DNA from: Piscicola geometra
Lineage: Eukaryota; Annelida; Clitellata; Hirudinida; Piscicolidae
Reading direction: 5' to 3'
Length of the DNA stretch: 64,000 bases
NCBI GenBank assembly: GCA_943735955.1
Contig: OX030956.1
Location: forward strand, 8,877,525-8,941,524
Shown here: positions 1-11,368 of the stretch, piece after piece
How the letters are laid out: each line of letters opens with the position of its first letter
Position numbering within the stretch: the stretch's first letter is position 1
The notes under the pieces: generated by a model
Databases searched by the model: none
What the model was told of the DNA's origin: nothing
Seen by the model: the letters and a program-made list of their open reading frames with translations, nothing else
Made by a program: the position numbers and the translations under genes

Positions 1-1331
1 AAGCTTTTATCAAATTCAACTCAGACAAATCCTCTTCATCTTTCTTAGAACTTTTGATTGCCTTTTGAGACTTTGAGAAAAGCTTGAATAATCTGCTGTT
101 TGCACCTTTTGACACTTTCAATGAAGCAGCATTACTCGGCTTTGATACCAATGTTACAATACTCTCTGATGATTGCATATTGTCTTCGGATTCTTTTTCA
201 TGAATGGCATCAAGTGAATGATCACCTTCTTCTTCTCTTTCTTTGACATTTTCTTTTGCGTTGACGACTGAACTGCTTAGAGATTTATCTTTTGAATAAA
301 CTGTGTTTTTAAAGATTTTACACAGGTTTTTTGTATCATTTTCATTCAGAAACTCCGAGTTTTGTTCTATCTTGTGAAGCTCGCTCGGACTTTTCTCCAG
401 AACTCCACTACTGGGTCTGTAAAGAAAGAGGTTGTCTTCGTCAATATGTGGCCTGTAGTCACCTCTTTCCCGGGGAGAATCTGGCACCATTGCAGGACGG
501 TACTGCATTGCATCTAATGATTCTTTTTCCTTCAACACGGGCCGGTAGTAGTTTTCTTTGGGTGGCTCGACCAACTGGAGTCTGTATGTTTCAATGCTAA
601 CAGGCTCTGGAGCAATCTGGGGCCGGTAGTGGTTCTTAACAAATAGTTTTTCATTCAAACTAGGCCTATAGTGATATTTTTCGCTTATTTCGATTGTTGT
701 TGGCCTGTACTCAAAAGGCTCTTTGTGCTCTTGATTTTGCTGCGTAGAGAAGACTTCTGATACAGAATCAGAAGTATTTGGTTTCATTGAAACTTCTCGT
801 CGAGGTGGTGTGAAAATTGAAGGATATTTGCGAAGATTGGTGGGAGAAAGAATGGGAGAAAAAGGAATGGACGGGGAAGAAGGAGGAAGTGATAGTGGAA
901 CTTTTGAGGGCAAAAGAACAGAGGGTGAAGCAGTAGAAGGAGATGTAGTTCTGTGGTAAGTCGGATCGCTCAAAGACTTTTCAAGTAGTTTGTTTCTTGA
1001 ATTTGCGAAATTTAGGCTTTTGGAAACGCCTTGAGCGTCTAAACGTCTTTTTCCTACTTTGTTATCGGGAACCGTAGTAATATGTGTGTTTGACTCATTT
1101 CTTTGAGTTATCGGTAAAAACGAAGTATCTTTCAATTTTTCAAACGCACTGCCTTTTGGATGGTTGTTGGACGTCACTTCATTGTCCTCTTCATCCTTCT
1201 GAGAAGCAAAAGCGAAGGCTGGACCTGAAGTACTTTTGACGCGTAAAGGCTCTTTCTCAGAGTTTGTGTAGTGAGAAGTTTCCAGTAATACTTCTCTTTG
1301 TTTCTTTCTATTCTTTTTACCTCCTTTCAGT
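1..1331 (-). CDS. Gene A, cytoplasmic-tail exon with YRP repeats (open at window edge)
   Basis: Reading the minus strand from 1331, one frame stays open for 443 codons to base 1, so the exon continues outside the window. It opens just after a pyrimidine-rich stretch ending in AAG, a good 3' splice site. The first residues are very basic (KGGKKNRKKQR), as expected on the cytoplasmic side of the membrane helix in the preceding exon. A Ser/Pro/Thr-rich stretch follows (about 830-960), then eight motifs of Tyr-Arg-Pro type with first bases at 709, 670, 628, 586 (YRL), 547, 502, 457 and 421, spaced 12-15 residues apart. The remainder is charged and looks disordered. GC content and sequence complexity are higher than in the flanks. 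I do not recognise the tail. Short YRP motifs could be docking or phosphorylation sites, but that is inference. Confidence 0.75.
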
Positions 1332-1458
1332 CTTAAAACAAACAAAAACCATTTTTTACTATCTCTAATACGAAATAGTATTTTATTCTAATTTTAATAG
1401 TTTAAACAACTAAATATAAATAATAAAATCAAAGAATGATGAATTTTAATGTACAGAC
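1332..1458 (-). other. Predicted intron of gene A (127 bp)
   Basis: AT-rich stretch bounded on the minus strand by GT (1458-1457) and AG (1333-1332), with a T-rich tract before the AG. Removing it joins the TSP1/membrane exon to the YRP-tail exon in frame (phase 2, Leu codon). The donor matches the consensus poorly, so the 5' boundary is the uncertain end. Confidence 0.5.
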
Positions 1459-1751
1459 AAATAAGGTGTTCCGATGCAGATGAGCAGGAAAATATTGATG
1501 AGGATGACGATGCCGATGGCCAAGAACTTCTTGTCTTCAATGCTGATGTCGTTTTTGGGACATTCCTTCAGGAGGCATGATTCGTATTCGTAGTTGATCC
1601 CCTCGCAAGAGACGTTGGGAAGGCAGACCCTTGTTCGCAGCTTGGCTCCATCGCCACAGCTGGTCGAGCACTCGGTCCACTCAGTCCAGTCTCTCCACTT
1701 CGACTCGTCTACTGTGGCATTCTCTTGAGTTTTTCTCTTTTTTCTCCACAT
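1459..1751 (-). CDS. Gene A, TSP1 plus transmembrane exon
   Basis: Translation from the ATG at 1751 gives a thrombospondin type 1 module at residues 19-64: the mannosylation-type WxxWxxW run ending WTEC, then CSTSCG, with six cysteines at 28, 32, 43, 49, 59 and 64. A hydrophobic helix follows at about 76-98 (AIGIVILINIFLLICIG). An in-frame stop lies at 1446. However, a GT at 1458-1457 joins in phase 2 to the acceptor at 1331 and keeps the frame open, replacing the end with LLKGGKKNRKK, a normal stop-transfer signal. The donor (GTCTGT) is weak. There is an in-frame TGA just upstream of the ATG and no signal peptide. Either this is a short N-out protein whose helix acts as the anchor, or an upstream exon is spliced in around 1760; a good acceptor-like tract lies near 1815-1835. 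TSP1 modules are extracellular protein- and glycan-binding domains. I assign no symbol. Confidence 0.7.
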
Positions 1752-1759
1752 TTCAAAGA

Positions 1760-2090
1760 CTTTTCAACGCCCCCCTTCTTCAATCGATTTTATAAATATC
1801 AACAAAAAGTTCACTTGTAAACAAAAGAAATGAAATTGATTAAAGCTAAGCATAGACACAATGTTTCAAATTAACTTTTTATTACGTCATGAAAACAAAG
1901 ACATAAACACTATTTTTATGCCGGAAACAGAGGATGAGAAGATGCAATATCGAATACAAATATACCCATAGTGGTTTCTGCAGGGATGAGCGTTAACAAA
2001 ATAAAGAATAAAATCCTTTCAATGATAACAATTAGTATATATTGTTTTAAATGTGCCTTTTGTTGTTTAAGCGTGTCTATCTGTATGTGC
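1760..2090. other. Upstream flank or intron of gene A
   Basis: No coding signal. On the minus strand a TTTC-rich stretch ending in ACAAG (about 1815-1835) is the best candidate acceptor for a 5' exon of gene A. No exon beyond it could be recognised before the satellite that starts near 2094. Confidence 0.3.
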
Positions 2091-2093
2091 TTG

Positions 2094-2292
2094 GATGTGA
2101 ATGTGGATGTGAATGTGGATGTGGATGTGAATGTGGATGTGAATGTGGATGTGAATGTGGATGTGAATGTGGATGTGAATGTGGATGTGTATGTGGATGT
2201 GAATGTGGATGTGAATGTGGATGTGAATGTGGATGTGAATGTGGATGTGAATGTGGATGTGAATGTGGATGTGGATGTGAATGTGGATGTGC
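2094..2292. repeat. Minisatellite of GTGAAT/GTGGAT hexamers
   Basis: About 200 bp of GTGAATGTGGAT units with occasional GTGGATGTGGAT and one GTGTAT variant. It is open in several frames on both strands only because the period is a multiple of three. No gene is implied. Confidence 0.95.
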
Positions 2293-2452
2293 ATCATGTG
2301 CGTGTATCGAGAGTGGAGCCTCGTAATTCAGAGCGGCAGTCGGGTCGTTAAAGAGTTTCAGCCCCAATTGATAGTAATGGCTTCTTTCCTCTTGAATTAA
2401 AATTTATTATCTTTCTATGAATTTTATTTATGTGTTTACATGTGTATGTTTG

Positions 2453-2811
<359 letters not shown>

Positions 2812-4014
2812 TAATTGTTGTGTGTCACAGATTAAGCTTCCTTCGAAGAAAAACGTGAAAAAATATTTTTATTAGTTTAGAATAAGTTTGGCTTTTAAAG
2901 AAATCTTCAAAACTACAATATTAAATTCCACTAACATAAATAGCTATCATTTTTTGAAGCTGCCTAAACAAAACTTTTGCACGAGCTTTAAAAGAGTTGA
3001 ATGAGTTTAACTTAATTCCTTGAAAGCTGGCGTCACAAACAAACTTTATGCAGGTTGGATGCCTCGAAGCTTTTCCAATGTATTTCTCTTCGATGAGAAT
3101 TCTTAACTCTTGAAGAAGCTTTTTGAAATTTGACTTAAAACAAAATACATTTCAGATCGCTGACTCTAAATTAACCTCTTTATGATATGATTTATATGAT
3201 TTATTTTTTAATATAATAAAATATCATTGTAATATTATAATATCATGCCCACTTATATTTATTTAAAAGGCTTTCCAGTCACGCCATTTTCAAGTCACTC
3301 ACACATACGCAACATCATTCCCTTGGAGCTGAGTCCGAATCACCACTTACATTAAACAACCACCTTCAGCAGTAGCTATATCATCATTTTCATTTTTATC
3401 CTCACATTTCCACGACCATTGCTTGACTGATGGATGATATTAATCTTTTTAGTTTGAATTTTCCTCCTTTCCACTTTATTCATGGTGCGGCTTATACAAG
3501 GTGTTTGTTTGAAGTGACGTGTATTGAACTCTTGTTGCCACGAGAAGCTGTGAGATTTTTTAAAAACAATAAATTGATAAAATGTGCACTTGAATCAATT
3601 AAGAACGTTTAAACCTAAATTCTTAAAAAACGATGAGTTCTATTTATACTCATAGACCTTTAGTCAAATAGATTCAAGCTCTAAAAATACCTAAACTTAA
3701 ATATTAAAAAAAATATAATCTAAACTAAAAAATCGTTTTGCGCGAATTTTTGTGAAACATATTAAACAAAGACACTTCAAAAATGTACTGAAAAATTGTT
3801 GAATCTTTAATGCAGGAGGCGAATTAAATCAAGAATAGCAGAAAAAGTTTTCCTAAACAACTTAACTCTTCTTTACGGTCCTTTATAATGCTTTAATGAC
3901 AATTCTGGAAGCATTCCATGCAAACATTGCAAGTTTAAAAAAATTTAAAAGAGTTTAAATCTCGAATGAATTTTTGAAAGACCACTTGAAATATTTTTTC
4001 CATATCTGAGCTTA
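2812..4014. other. AT-rich DNA without recognised genes
   Basis: I see no conserved protein, RNA or repeat boundary. The short ORF at 3430-3612 has no recognisable motif and looks like chance. Confidence 0.4.
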
Positions 4015-4021
4015 GTGTCCA

Positions 4022-4282
4022 TTAGAGGACGGACATGGACGATTTTTCATTCCCGATCCCGTCCCGTTTCCGATTTTTTTTCTCCGTCCCGTTCCGTTCA
4101 CGATTGGCCATCAGAATTTTGATTCCCGCCCTGTCCCGTTCCCGAAACTTTTTGACGCGGTCCCGAATCATTCCCAAATAAGAAGATCTTGTGTCTGAAG
4201 TTAAACCAGCACAAGTTGAAAAATTCCGTTCACAGGGAATAGAACTTGCATGTAGTATTTGAAAAATTTCCATTTTACTCAA
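4022..4282 (-). pseudogene. C-terminal fragment of hAT transposase in copy 1
   Basis: The minus-strand reading contains ASSIPCERNFSTCAGLTSDT, which matches the hAT C-terminal dimerisation block (consensus around ASSxxSERxFSxAGxxxxxxR). The conserved Glu-Arg and Phe-Ser are present. Nothing of the catalytic core (first two Asp motifs) is visible, and the frame runs on into the CCCGTCCCG terminal array, giving an Arg/Gly/Asp-rich nonsense tail. This is a relic of the parent element and not a functional protein. Confidence 0.7.
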
Positions 4283-5305
4283 ATAAATTAAACATCTTTA
4301 TAATCTCTTTTGGTCGGACGTAATTGTGAATATTTGTACAATTCATCCTCTTTTGAATTTTTTTCCTCGTTCATTATTATTAATTTTTCAATAATGTTAG
4401 AAATATGTTTTATGACAACATTCTTATTCTCCACAACTGCAAAAATAAAATCATTCGTATAATTTGATGGTTAAAAATTGTATTATGATATTTACGTATT
4501 TAAAACCAACATAATAGGTTGGCCTGGCTGTACAAAATGGAATTAAATTTTCTCTAATGAAAGTCTTCGTATTTATTTCTTTTCTATCCCAAACACTTTT
4601 AATATTATTCTTTTATACTGGGGGATGCAACAAAGTTGAACAGACATGCTGCCACATGAATAAGATCAATGGGCATCTTTTTTCTGTCGAAATGATCAAC
4701 TGAGCAGTCAACTGGAAATTAATAATTCAAATTCAAAGTATTAATTTATAAAATTAAAGTAATATAACTGACCAGTTTGATTTCATCTGGCAAGTTTTCA
4801 TCATCACCCATTTGTTCTAATCTTCCTAATATTTGGACTCGCCATAACAACTTCAAATGTTGGAGATTTTGACATTGAAAATGCAATGGTGGCTTCGTTA
4901 TACATTTCTAATGCATTTAATACCTATTTAAGTACGGAGTATCGATGAAATAGAGACTTCCATACTTAAACGTTTGCTGAAGTATAATCTTTAAAGAATC
5001 CAATCCCAATAACTTTTATTCCCGTTTTTCCCGTTCCCGATTTAAAAGTTGATTTCCATTCCCGTTTTTTCCCGTTCCCATCCCGAATACCTATTCCCGG
5101 TTTCCGATTTTTCCCGTCCCGAAATTAATTTTCATTCCCGTTTCCGCGATTGAGCGCTTTTGTTCTCTTAGTAAAGGGCGCTATATAAATTATTAGTGAT
5201 TGATTGATTGATTGATTCCTGCGGGAGTCCCGTGGTTACCCGGTCAGATCAGAGACCCGGTCAGATCAGGTACCCGGTCAGATCAGGGACCCGGTCCGTC
5301 CTCTA
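4023..5305 (-). mobile_element. hAT element, copy 1, complete ends, internally deleted
   Basis: Both ends are intact: TAGAGGACGGAC at the left and the inverted TCCGTCCTCTA at the right. An exact 8-bp target duplication, GTGTCCAT, lies at 4015-4022 and 5306-5313. The ends carry unlike GC-rich subterminal arrays: CCCGTCCCG-type motifs on the left, TACCCGGTCAGATC-type motifs on the right. A transposase remnant reads on the minus strand near the left end. At 1.28 kb it is too short for a full transposase, so it is a non-autonomous derivative. A short SINE-like repeat is inserted at about 5148-5217. Confidence 0.9.
5148..5217 (-). repeat. Short TATAGCGCC repeat nested in hAT copy 1
   Basis: On the minus strand it reads (AATC)n, then a TATATAGCGCCCTTTACTAAG core, then an AAAAGCGCT end. 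It interrupts the sequence CCCGTTCC|GCGGGAG that is continuous in hAT copy 2. TCCGCG and TCCTGCG flank it as an imperfect target duplication. The same unit occurs at about 16516-16582. Confidence 0.75.
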
Positions 5306-5313
5306 GTGTCCAT

Positions 5314-6530
5314 GCGTCTTTTATGATTTTTGAATGCATGCAACGCGGATCAGAAAACATCGAAAAAATAAAGTATTCCCCACATTGAGTCATTTCATTG
5401 TCATCAACCAGCTTCGTACGGAAGAATGTTAAATTAAACGCTAAATGAATGCCTTGGTCGTTGAAAGTGGGTTGTTCTGATGTGTTAATGCAGTTTTTTA
5501 TATATTTTAATGTCTCAAGCTTCGCATCAAGCGTGCGACGACCATCTGACATAATTTTCTCAAAACTTTCGAAGGTGAAATTTATGGAGTGAAGACATTT
5601 TGTGAAAGAGGAAAATGGAAATTATTCCTTGTTTGGGGTTCCTTGAAGCATGTAAGCAAGCTCATTTTGAGCTTTAAAGGTTTTTGTTTGAACAATAAAG
5701 GTAATTAAGTTTTATAAAAAATTTAATTTTTACAATATTTTGTGCGACAAAAATGAGAGAGAAGTTTATTTTTATTGCTCTGGAATGAGTTCGCAGCAGA
5801 AGTGGGTAAAGCCTTTGGGGATTGTTCATAAGTTTTTAGAGTTTTGAAACTCGAAAATACAAAGTAAATAGAAACACAAAAGTTAAATACTTTATTTTAA
5901 AAGTTTATGGGAAAAATAAACAGATTTAGCTCAAAAGCTTTTAAAACGTTATTAAAAGAATTTTTCAGGAAGCCAAGGGAAACATTTATGAATTTTAAAA
6001 AGAAATTTCAGAAGCATATATAGAAGCGAGAGAACATAAAATGCTAACACGCTTTCACAGTAAATCTTTAAAGCCTTCAATAGCCTCTGAGACATTCCAA
6101 TACTCGGTTCTGTAGCATAATTTTATTTATCTTCTCTTATCTCATCTTTCTCTGTGGTCCTGTGTAGAACATTGACCACCAACCAGTCTCTCCCATGCAC
6201 CTGGGTTTCGGCAAAGTATTGGGGAAGTGTTTTAGTCGGTCAACAAATATTGATATCTGCATCAAAATTCCCACAGCAGATATATATTTTTTTCAATGTG
6301 AGAGTTTTTGCGTATGCAAGCTACCAAAAGGTGCAGCTTCTTTATATCCTATTTTTTTATATAAAAATATTTAACTAGCCTCTGTTATTCTTCATTAGAA
6401 GAAGAAAGCTGCTATTGCTTAACTGATACGGGGGTTGACTTTGAATATTTTTCGACATGCTTATTTTGTCGAAATAATTAAAACGGCCTTCCACTTGTAG
6501 CGGTTTCTTAGAATTTGGACCGGAGTGTAC
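5314..6530. other. Intergenic DNA, no gene recognised
   Basis: Moderately AT-rich. ORFs at 5283-5552 and 6154-6378 are short and have no recognisable domain. No repeat boundary is evident. Confidence 0.35.
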
Positions 6531-7425
6531 TCAGATTAGACCTACCAGACGAATCTTTGTTTAAATTTTGGCTGGCTGACATGAATTCTCGGCGGATATC
6601 CGAATAAACTAGATTTCTCTGTAAATTTACTTTTTGGCTGATTTTCGACTGCTTATAAATATTCGGCTGAAATCAATAATTAAAATTTCAGGAAGATGAT
6701 GGAGTTTTCATGCTAGTTGGCTACTGCTGACATTTGAGTTAACCTAAAATAATCATATAAAATTTTTATACTAGAAATATTATGACATAAAACACAAAAG
6801 TCATAGATGATTTCATTGAAAAACCAGTATCCATTTAGTTTATTAAAATTAATTTAGAGACTTTTTAGGCTTATTTGTTTACTATTAGAAGATCGTTGAG
6901 TCATAATTAATTTAGCGATGTTTAATGATAATTAAATTAATGAATTTGTAAATTAATTAAAATTAATAAAGATTGAAAATAACTCGTAAACTGCATAAAT
7001 AACTCACTTTTATTAAACTTTCGGCGACGGTTAATCTAAAAAAATCTTAGAAAAAAGCTCAATAAATTTCACAAATCAAAAACATTACTTTATGGTGAAT
7101 TGAAAATGTTTGGTGGATTTACGGCGGACAATTGGCGAGCGGGTTGGCTTAGATGGTAAGTCGTTAGACCTGCAACTTAAAGGTCGCCAGTTCGAATCTC
7201 TGTACAGCCAACCGTGAGCTATCATATACCTAGTGTATATGATGCGGTGTTTCACGACTTATGTCGTGTGAGTGGCGCTTCAGTTGCGTGCCCGGGCGCT
7301 ATACAAAACTGACATTTTTTTTACAATATACAGCGGCTAATGCGGCGCGTCCCGTTATTTTCCGGCTGATTTTTGGCAGACCAAAACTTGGCGGCGTATT
7401 CGGCGCGCTAAGGGGTCTGACTCAG
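6531..7425. mobile_element. Possible DNA-transposon remnant with diverged ends, split by a SINE
   Basis: The left end (CTCAGATTAGACCTACCAG) and the inverted right end (CTGAGTCAGACCCCTTAGC) are similar but diverged. The interior repeats CGGCTGATTTTCG/CGGCGGA-type motifs on both sides of the SINE at 7139-7322. No target duplication could be established and no protein is encoded. Confidence 0.35.
7139..7322 (+). mobile_element. tRNA-derived SINE, copy A
   Basis: The head resembles a tRNA with both internal promoter boxes: A-box-like TGGCTTAGATGG and B-box GGTCGCCAGTTCGAATC. The body (ATCATATACCTAGTGTATATGATGCGGTGTTT) is shared with copy B at 15502-15753. Its 3' end differs from copy B and finishes with GGGCGCTATAC...ACATTTTTT, echoing the dispersed TATAGCGC repeat. 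The first 75 bases do not fold as a clean tRNA, so this is not a tRNA gene. Confidence 0.8.
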
Positions 7426-7429
7426 ATGC

Positions 7430-9080
7430 TTTGAACACCTTGCTACTTTTACTGTTAATGGTAAACAACAGTCTAGTTAAGTAGTCCACTGACATTTTCG
7501 TTTTTTCTTAATATAGTCTTGGAGTGTTGGTCGTGTTCAAATGAGCCTGAATATCATAATAATTGAAGTTTTTCACTGCGTCTAAAATGCCCTATGAATA
7601 TTTTTACAGTTTTTCTGCCTTGAAATACATTCCGGTTATGGTTAATTATAAAAGCAGTAAAATCTAATGCTTCTCTTGTAAACGAAATGAGACCCAAAAG
7701 CGGATAAGACAATGAATTCTTATAAAGTCACTATTTAATCATTTAAAAGGCGGTTAAATTCTATTTAGCCCTCAATTAATCCTCTGTTTCTCACCGCAGC
7801 TAGAATGGCATGTGAACCATTATTTACTTTCATGAAAAAGCATTTTTCTTGCAGCATGCCACCAATCTATCTTCGAATTTTATTTAAATGCGTACTATCA
7901 AGGCCGTAGCCAGGATTTTGTTTGTTGGAGGGGTGGGTTGTTCGTAAAGTTTATTTTACTAAAAAATGTAATAAAAATGTTCATATGATTCAGAAAAATC
8001 TTCAAGCTTCAATAAACTTCATAAAATTGAAAAAATAGCAGCCACGAATGTAATCAGAACATACCCACAGTCTGCAGTCCTCATGTCCCCGTGGATACGG
8101 CCTTACGTACTATAGTACACTAAAACCTTTGTAGAAGCTTTCAATTCACGTAATTTTGACATTTTAAAATTTTTAACTTGTGATGAAAAATCAATAGGAA
8201 AATATGTCAAAATTAATTGCTTCAAATTCTAATTGATAAACTTAGATTTTTAGATTTTCATTAGTTCAAATAGAATTTCTTCATATAAACACTTACACGC
8301 ACTATTTCATTGCACTATCGATTACGTCTGAGATTCATAAATAACGAAGTGGATTAAGGTGTATGGCTAATTGAGATTTATTATCTTTTTATTGATTGCT
8401 ATCTTATTTGAACCTCTATACAAACTTGCCTCAAACATTGAATCCGAAACTTACATCATAACTTTGTTTACGACACCGTAAAAATCATATCTCGTAACTG
8501 TTTAGTAAAGAATACACGTAATAATTTGAACTTTTATTCAAAAGTAAATTAATTCGATTTTTTCTATTATATTTGAAACCCATCCCTTTGTTTCAGCTGT
8601 GAGATTTTGGCTGGCCATTGCGAGCTGGACATTTTTTTAATTTTTATTTAAGTGCGTTGTAAGCCCACATTTTATCATCATCTTATTATAATAATTAACC
8701 ATTAATTATTTTGTTTTATGAGAGCTTTGTTTAAATTTATTGGTTCTGAGTCTGATTTTTAAATTATAATTTTGTGGGATAAACCAATGATTTAGCTAAT
8801 GTAAGACTACCAAAAAGAAGAAGTAATTGATTCATGTCAACATGTAAAGTCATAACATTCTAATACTCATCAAATCATCAGCGTAGCGTTGCTACGTCGT
8901 AGCAATTAGTCCAACAGGGTTGACGTCTCTTCGCTCATATTCTTCTTGGCATTGTGGTTTTTTGATCTGTGAGCAAATAGAACTGATATTTCTTTCAATT
9001 AGAGCTTTTTTGTTTGAGAAGAAAGGTACTATTGAGATCTTAATAAGCGCGTGGGTCAATGCGTATAAGAGTGCACAATC
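7430..9080. other. AT-rich intergenic DNA
   Basis: No coding region, RNA gene or clear repeat end seen. The 64-codon ORF at 8892-9086 has no recognisable motif. Confidence 0.35.
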
Positions 9081-9087
9081 AACCATA

Positions 9088-9701
9088 GCTGGGCACTAAA
9101 CCATTAATTCGTTAAAACGATATTTATCAAGTGAATCATTTCGTTAATCATTATGAACAACCATTACAAATTATAATTTGTTTTTTAAATTAACATTGGA
9201 ATTCACTAACGTTAAATTATACTTCTGTTAATCAGTCCGTTAACCTGTAATTTGTGAGATAACTGTAATGTTATACAACTTATGAAAAATTTTAGTCGAT
9301 CATTTTGACCAAGAATAATATTTTTAATATTTATTTTCAAAAAATTGTGAATTAAGTATTTTTAATTAATAAATTTTCTCTAAATTTTAGTTATATTTTT
9401 TTTGGGTACTAAATTTAGTACAATTTGCACGTGATGCTGTCATGGACATTTTGGAAACTTTTTAATTTTTCTTTGATCCATTTTTATTTTGTTTTATTTA
9501 CTTCAAATTAAATACTGCTGTGCATCGTAAATTAACAAATATTGTGTCTTAAGCAGACACTTATTAAAGGAGAAACAAAACACTATTTTGTGTGCATTTA
9601 AAACTTTGTTGAGTCCATGATAAATTGAAAATAAATTGACTGTTTAAGGGTTAACGGATTAACGGTTAATAAAGTAAACCTTTTGATTAACCGTGCCCAC
9701 T
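9088..9701. mobile_element. Possible AT-rich hAT-like non-autonomous element
   Basis: The left end GCTGGGCAC and the right end GTGCCCACT are inverted copies. They bracket a TA-rich body full of GTTAA/TTAAC motifs (ATTCGTTAAAACG near the left, GTTAACGGATTAACGG near the right). A related start (GAGTGGGCACCAAACCC...TTCGTTAAAAC) occurs at 40603. No matching 8-bp target duplication was found, so the boundaries are tentative. Confidence 0.45.
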
Positions 9702-9938
9702 TATGCAAACAAAATGTCTTATTGATGCTCTGATTCTCACGTAAATCTATTTGAAAATACAAAAAAAATAGTATAAATAAAGTGATTAAAAATGTATCAG
9801 AAAATTGCAATTTGTTATTTCTTCAATATAAGCCTCTTAGAAGCAATAACTGAAGCCCACAACGAGTTTTTTTAATCCAGCAAGGAGGCACCATGAACAC
9901 AAAGAAGTACAATTAAAAACTCCGCGAGCCCTTAAAAG

Positions 9939-10078
9939 CAGTGATCTTGCGGGCGTCCTGGGGCCCGGACCTGGTAGTTAATGGGTTCACTTCAATGGTT
10001 TGGACCCCAAGACCCTCCCAGGATTGCCTTCTATGCTAGGTAGGACCCCCCAAGATTTGCAGCAGATCGCCGCCTCTG
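9939..10078. mobile_element. hAT-type MITE (CAGAGGCGGCGATC family), copy 1
   Basis: A 140-bp, GC-rich element flanked by the exact 8-bp duplication CTTAAAAG (9931-9938, 10079-10086). The right end is the inverse of CAGAGGCGGCGATC; the left end is diverged (CAGTGATCTTGCGGG). It shares its end and its CTGCAAATCTTGGGG stretch with 50805-50964. It has no coding capacity. The 8-bp duplication and CA...TG termini are hAT hallmarks. Confidence 0.85.
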
Positions 10079-10089
10079 CTTAAAAGAGC

Positions 10090-10875
10090 TATTCAGTCTT
10101 ATGAAATCAAAGAAACAAATCTCAGAAAGCCTGAAGGAAGGGATAAAAGCAGCTGTTAAATCATGCATTGGTGGACAATAGTGCTTTACGAGAAGCTACT
10201 TGTTGAATGAAAGAAAAAGTGTCAGAACATCCAGAACATAAAATTAAATCTTGCAGCTTTTCAAGATCTTAAAAAAGCGAAACTGTTCAACACCAAAACT
10301 ATATCTCTTCTGAAGGGTTCCCATGGTGGCAATGGGGAAATTTGAAAACAAATGGCAGCAGTTCAAGAATGCGGTGTGTCAAGTGTCAAACAAAATAATT
10401 TCTTTAGTATAATTCCTTTACAAAAAACCAATGTTAACCTCCACTCTTGCAATTATTGAACGGTGTAAAGCTACAAGATTGGCAAGAGCTCACGATCTTT
10501 TCAGAAGTCTGAATCGAAAACTTAGGCTGAACAAGCAAATGAGGGCAGATAATTTAACCAGAGTAAGAAAAGTGAATTTAGAAAAAAAGACTTTACAGAA
10601 CGTTTTATCAAACTTCAAAAATTAAAATCTAGTTTCACCTTCTCAAGACTTGTTTCTTCATCTACGACAAAAGCTATATGACATAATCGACGACAAGAAG
10701 AAGCTGGGTCAATATAAAGACCACTTATCGAAACTATTGAACAAACCGACATTCAAACTTCTAACCTACGTTCTTCAAGTTTCTCGATTATTTAAACCAT
10801 CAAAAGAGGCTGTGCCAAACTTAACAGAAGTTAACAAAGCACTAAAAACGGGGTTATGGTGAAGCTAGTTGTACA
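10090..10875 (+). pseudogene. Non-LTR retrotransposon remnant, 5' part (endonuclease-RT linker)
   Basis: Plus-strand fragments read like the linker ahead of a LINE reverse transcriptase: around 10440-10600 the reading includes KATRLARAHDLFRSLNRKLR, followed by a Lys-rich segment, and at 10800-10860 a segment matching the 'alKtGk' region that precedes the RT core. Stops and frame changes are frequent. It continues after the inserted element at 10876-11368. I recognise the class (LINE ORF2) but not the clade. Confidence 0.55.
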
Positions 10876-11368
10876 CATGGGCATATCCAGCCTTGAACAA
10901 AAGGGGGGGAAGGGCAGCGATTATTTTTACAATGATTAAACCTTCTGTGGCTCGATTTAGGTTGTGTAGAAAATGCAGATTTGCAGATTGTGAGGATTGC
11001 AGATTGCAATGAATAAATGCCAATTCATACTTTCTGAGTATTAATCTGGGCTTTATATTTGGTGTTAGATATCTTTAAAAGTGATTTTTTCGGATCAGAA
11101 TTTAAACCAAAGATTAAAGATTTATAACCACTTTTTTTCAAACTAGTTGATGGTTAAAATAATAAACAATATTTGCAAAATTCATTTTTCGATTTTGTTG
11201 AATACACCAGCCATGGAGAGTATATTTCCAACCATTGATAGATAACTCATTGTTATAATGTTATTTGTTAGTATGTACTCAAACAACAGAGGTTGTTGAA
11301 ATGTCACTATTTAGTAAAAAAATTTCCAGCTATAAAAGGATGGACAGCTGCCCCTGGATATGCCCATG
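10876..11368. mobile_element. 493-bp inverted-repeat element inserted in the LINE remnant
   Basis: Perfect 15-bp terminal inverted repeats, CATGGGCATATCCAG and its complement. The LINE reading on the two sides joins sensibly across it (...GEASC / DTYDIFPEIVKAL...), so this is a true insertion. Flanks GTTGTACA and CCGATACA share only 4 of 8 bases, a possible decayed 8-bp duplication. No transposase is encoded. Confidence 0.7.

Noticed and set aside
1..6. HindIII site at base 1 as a clone boundary
   Set aside because: AAGCTT recurs by chance many times in this window, and there is no vector sequence.
7139..7215. A tRNA gene
   Set aside because: Internal promoter boxes are present but acceptor and anticodon stems do not pair properly, and the sequence continues into a SINE body.
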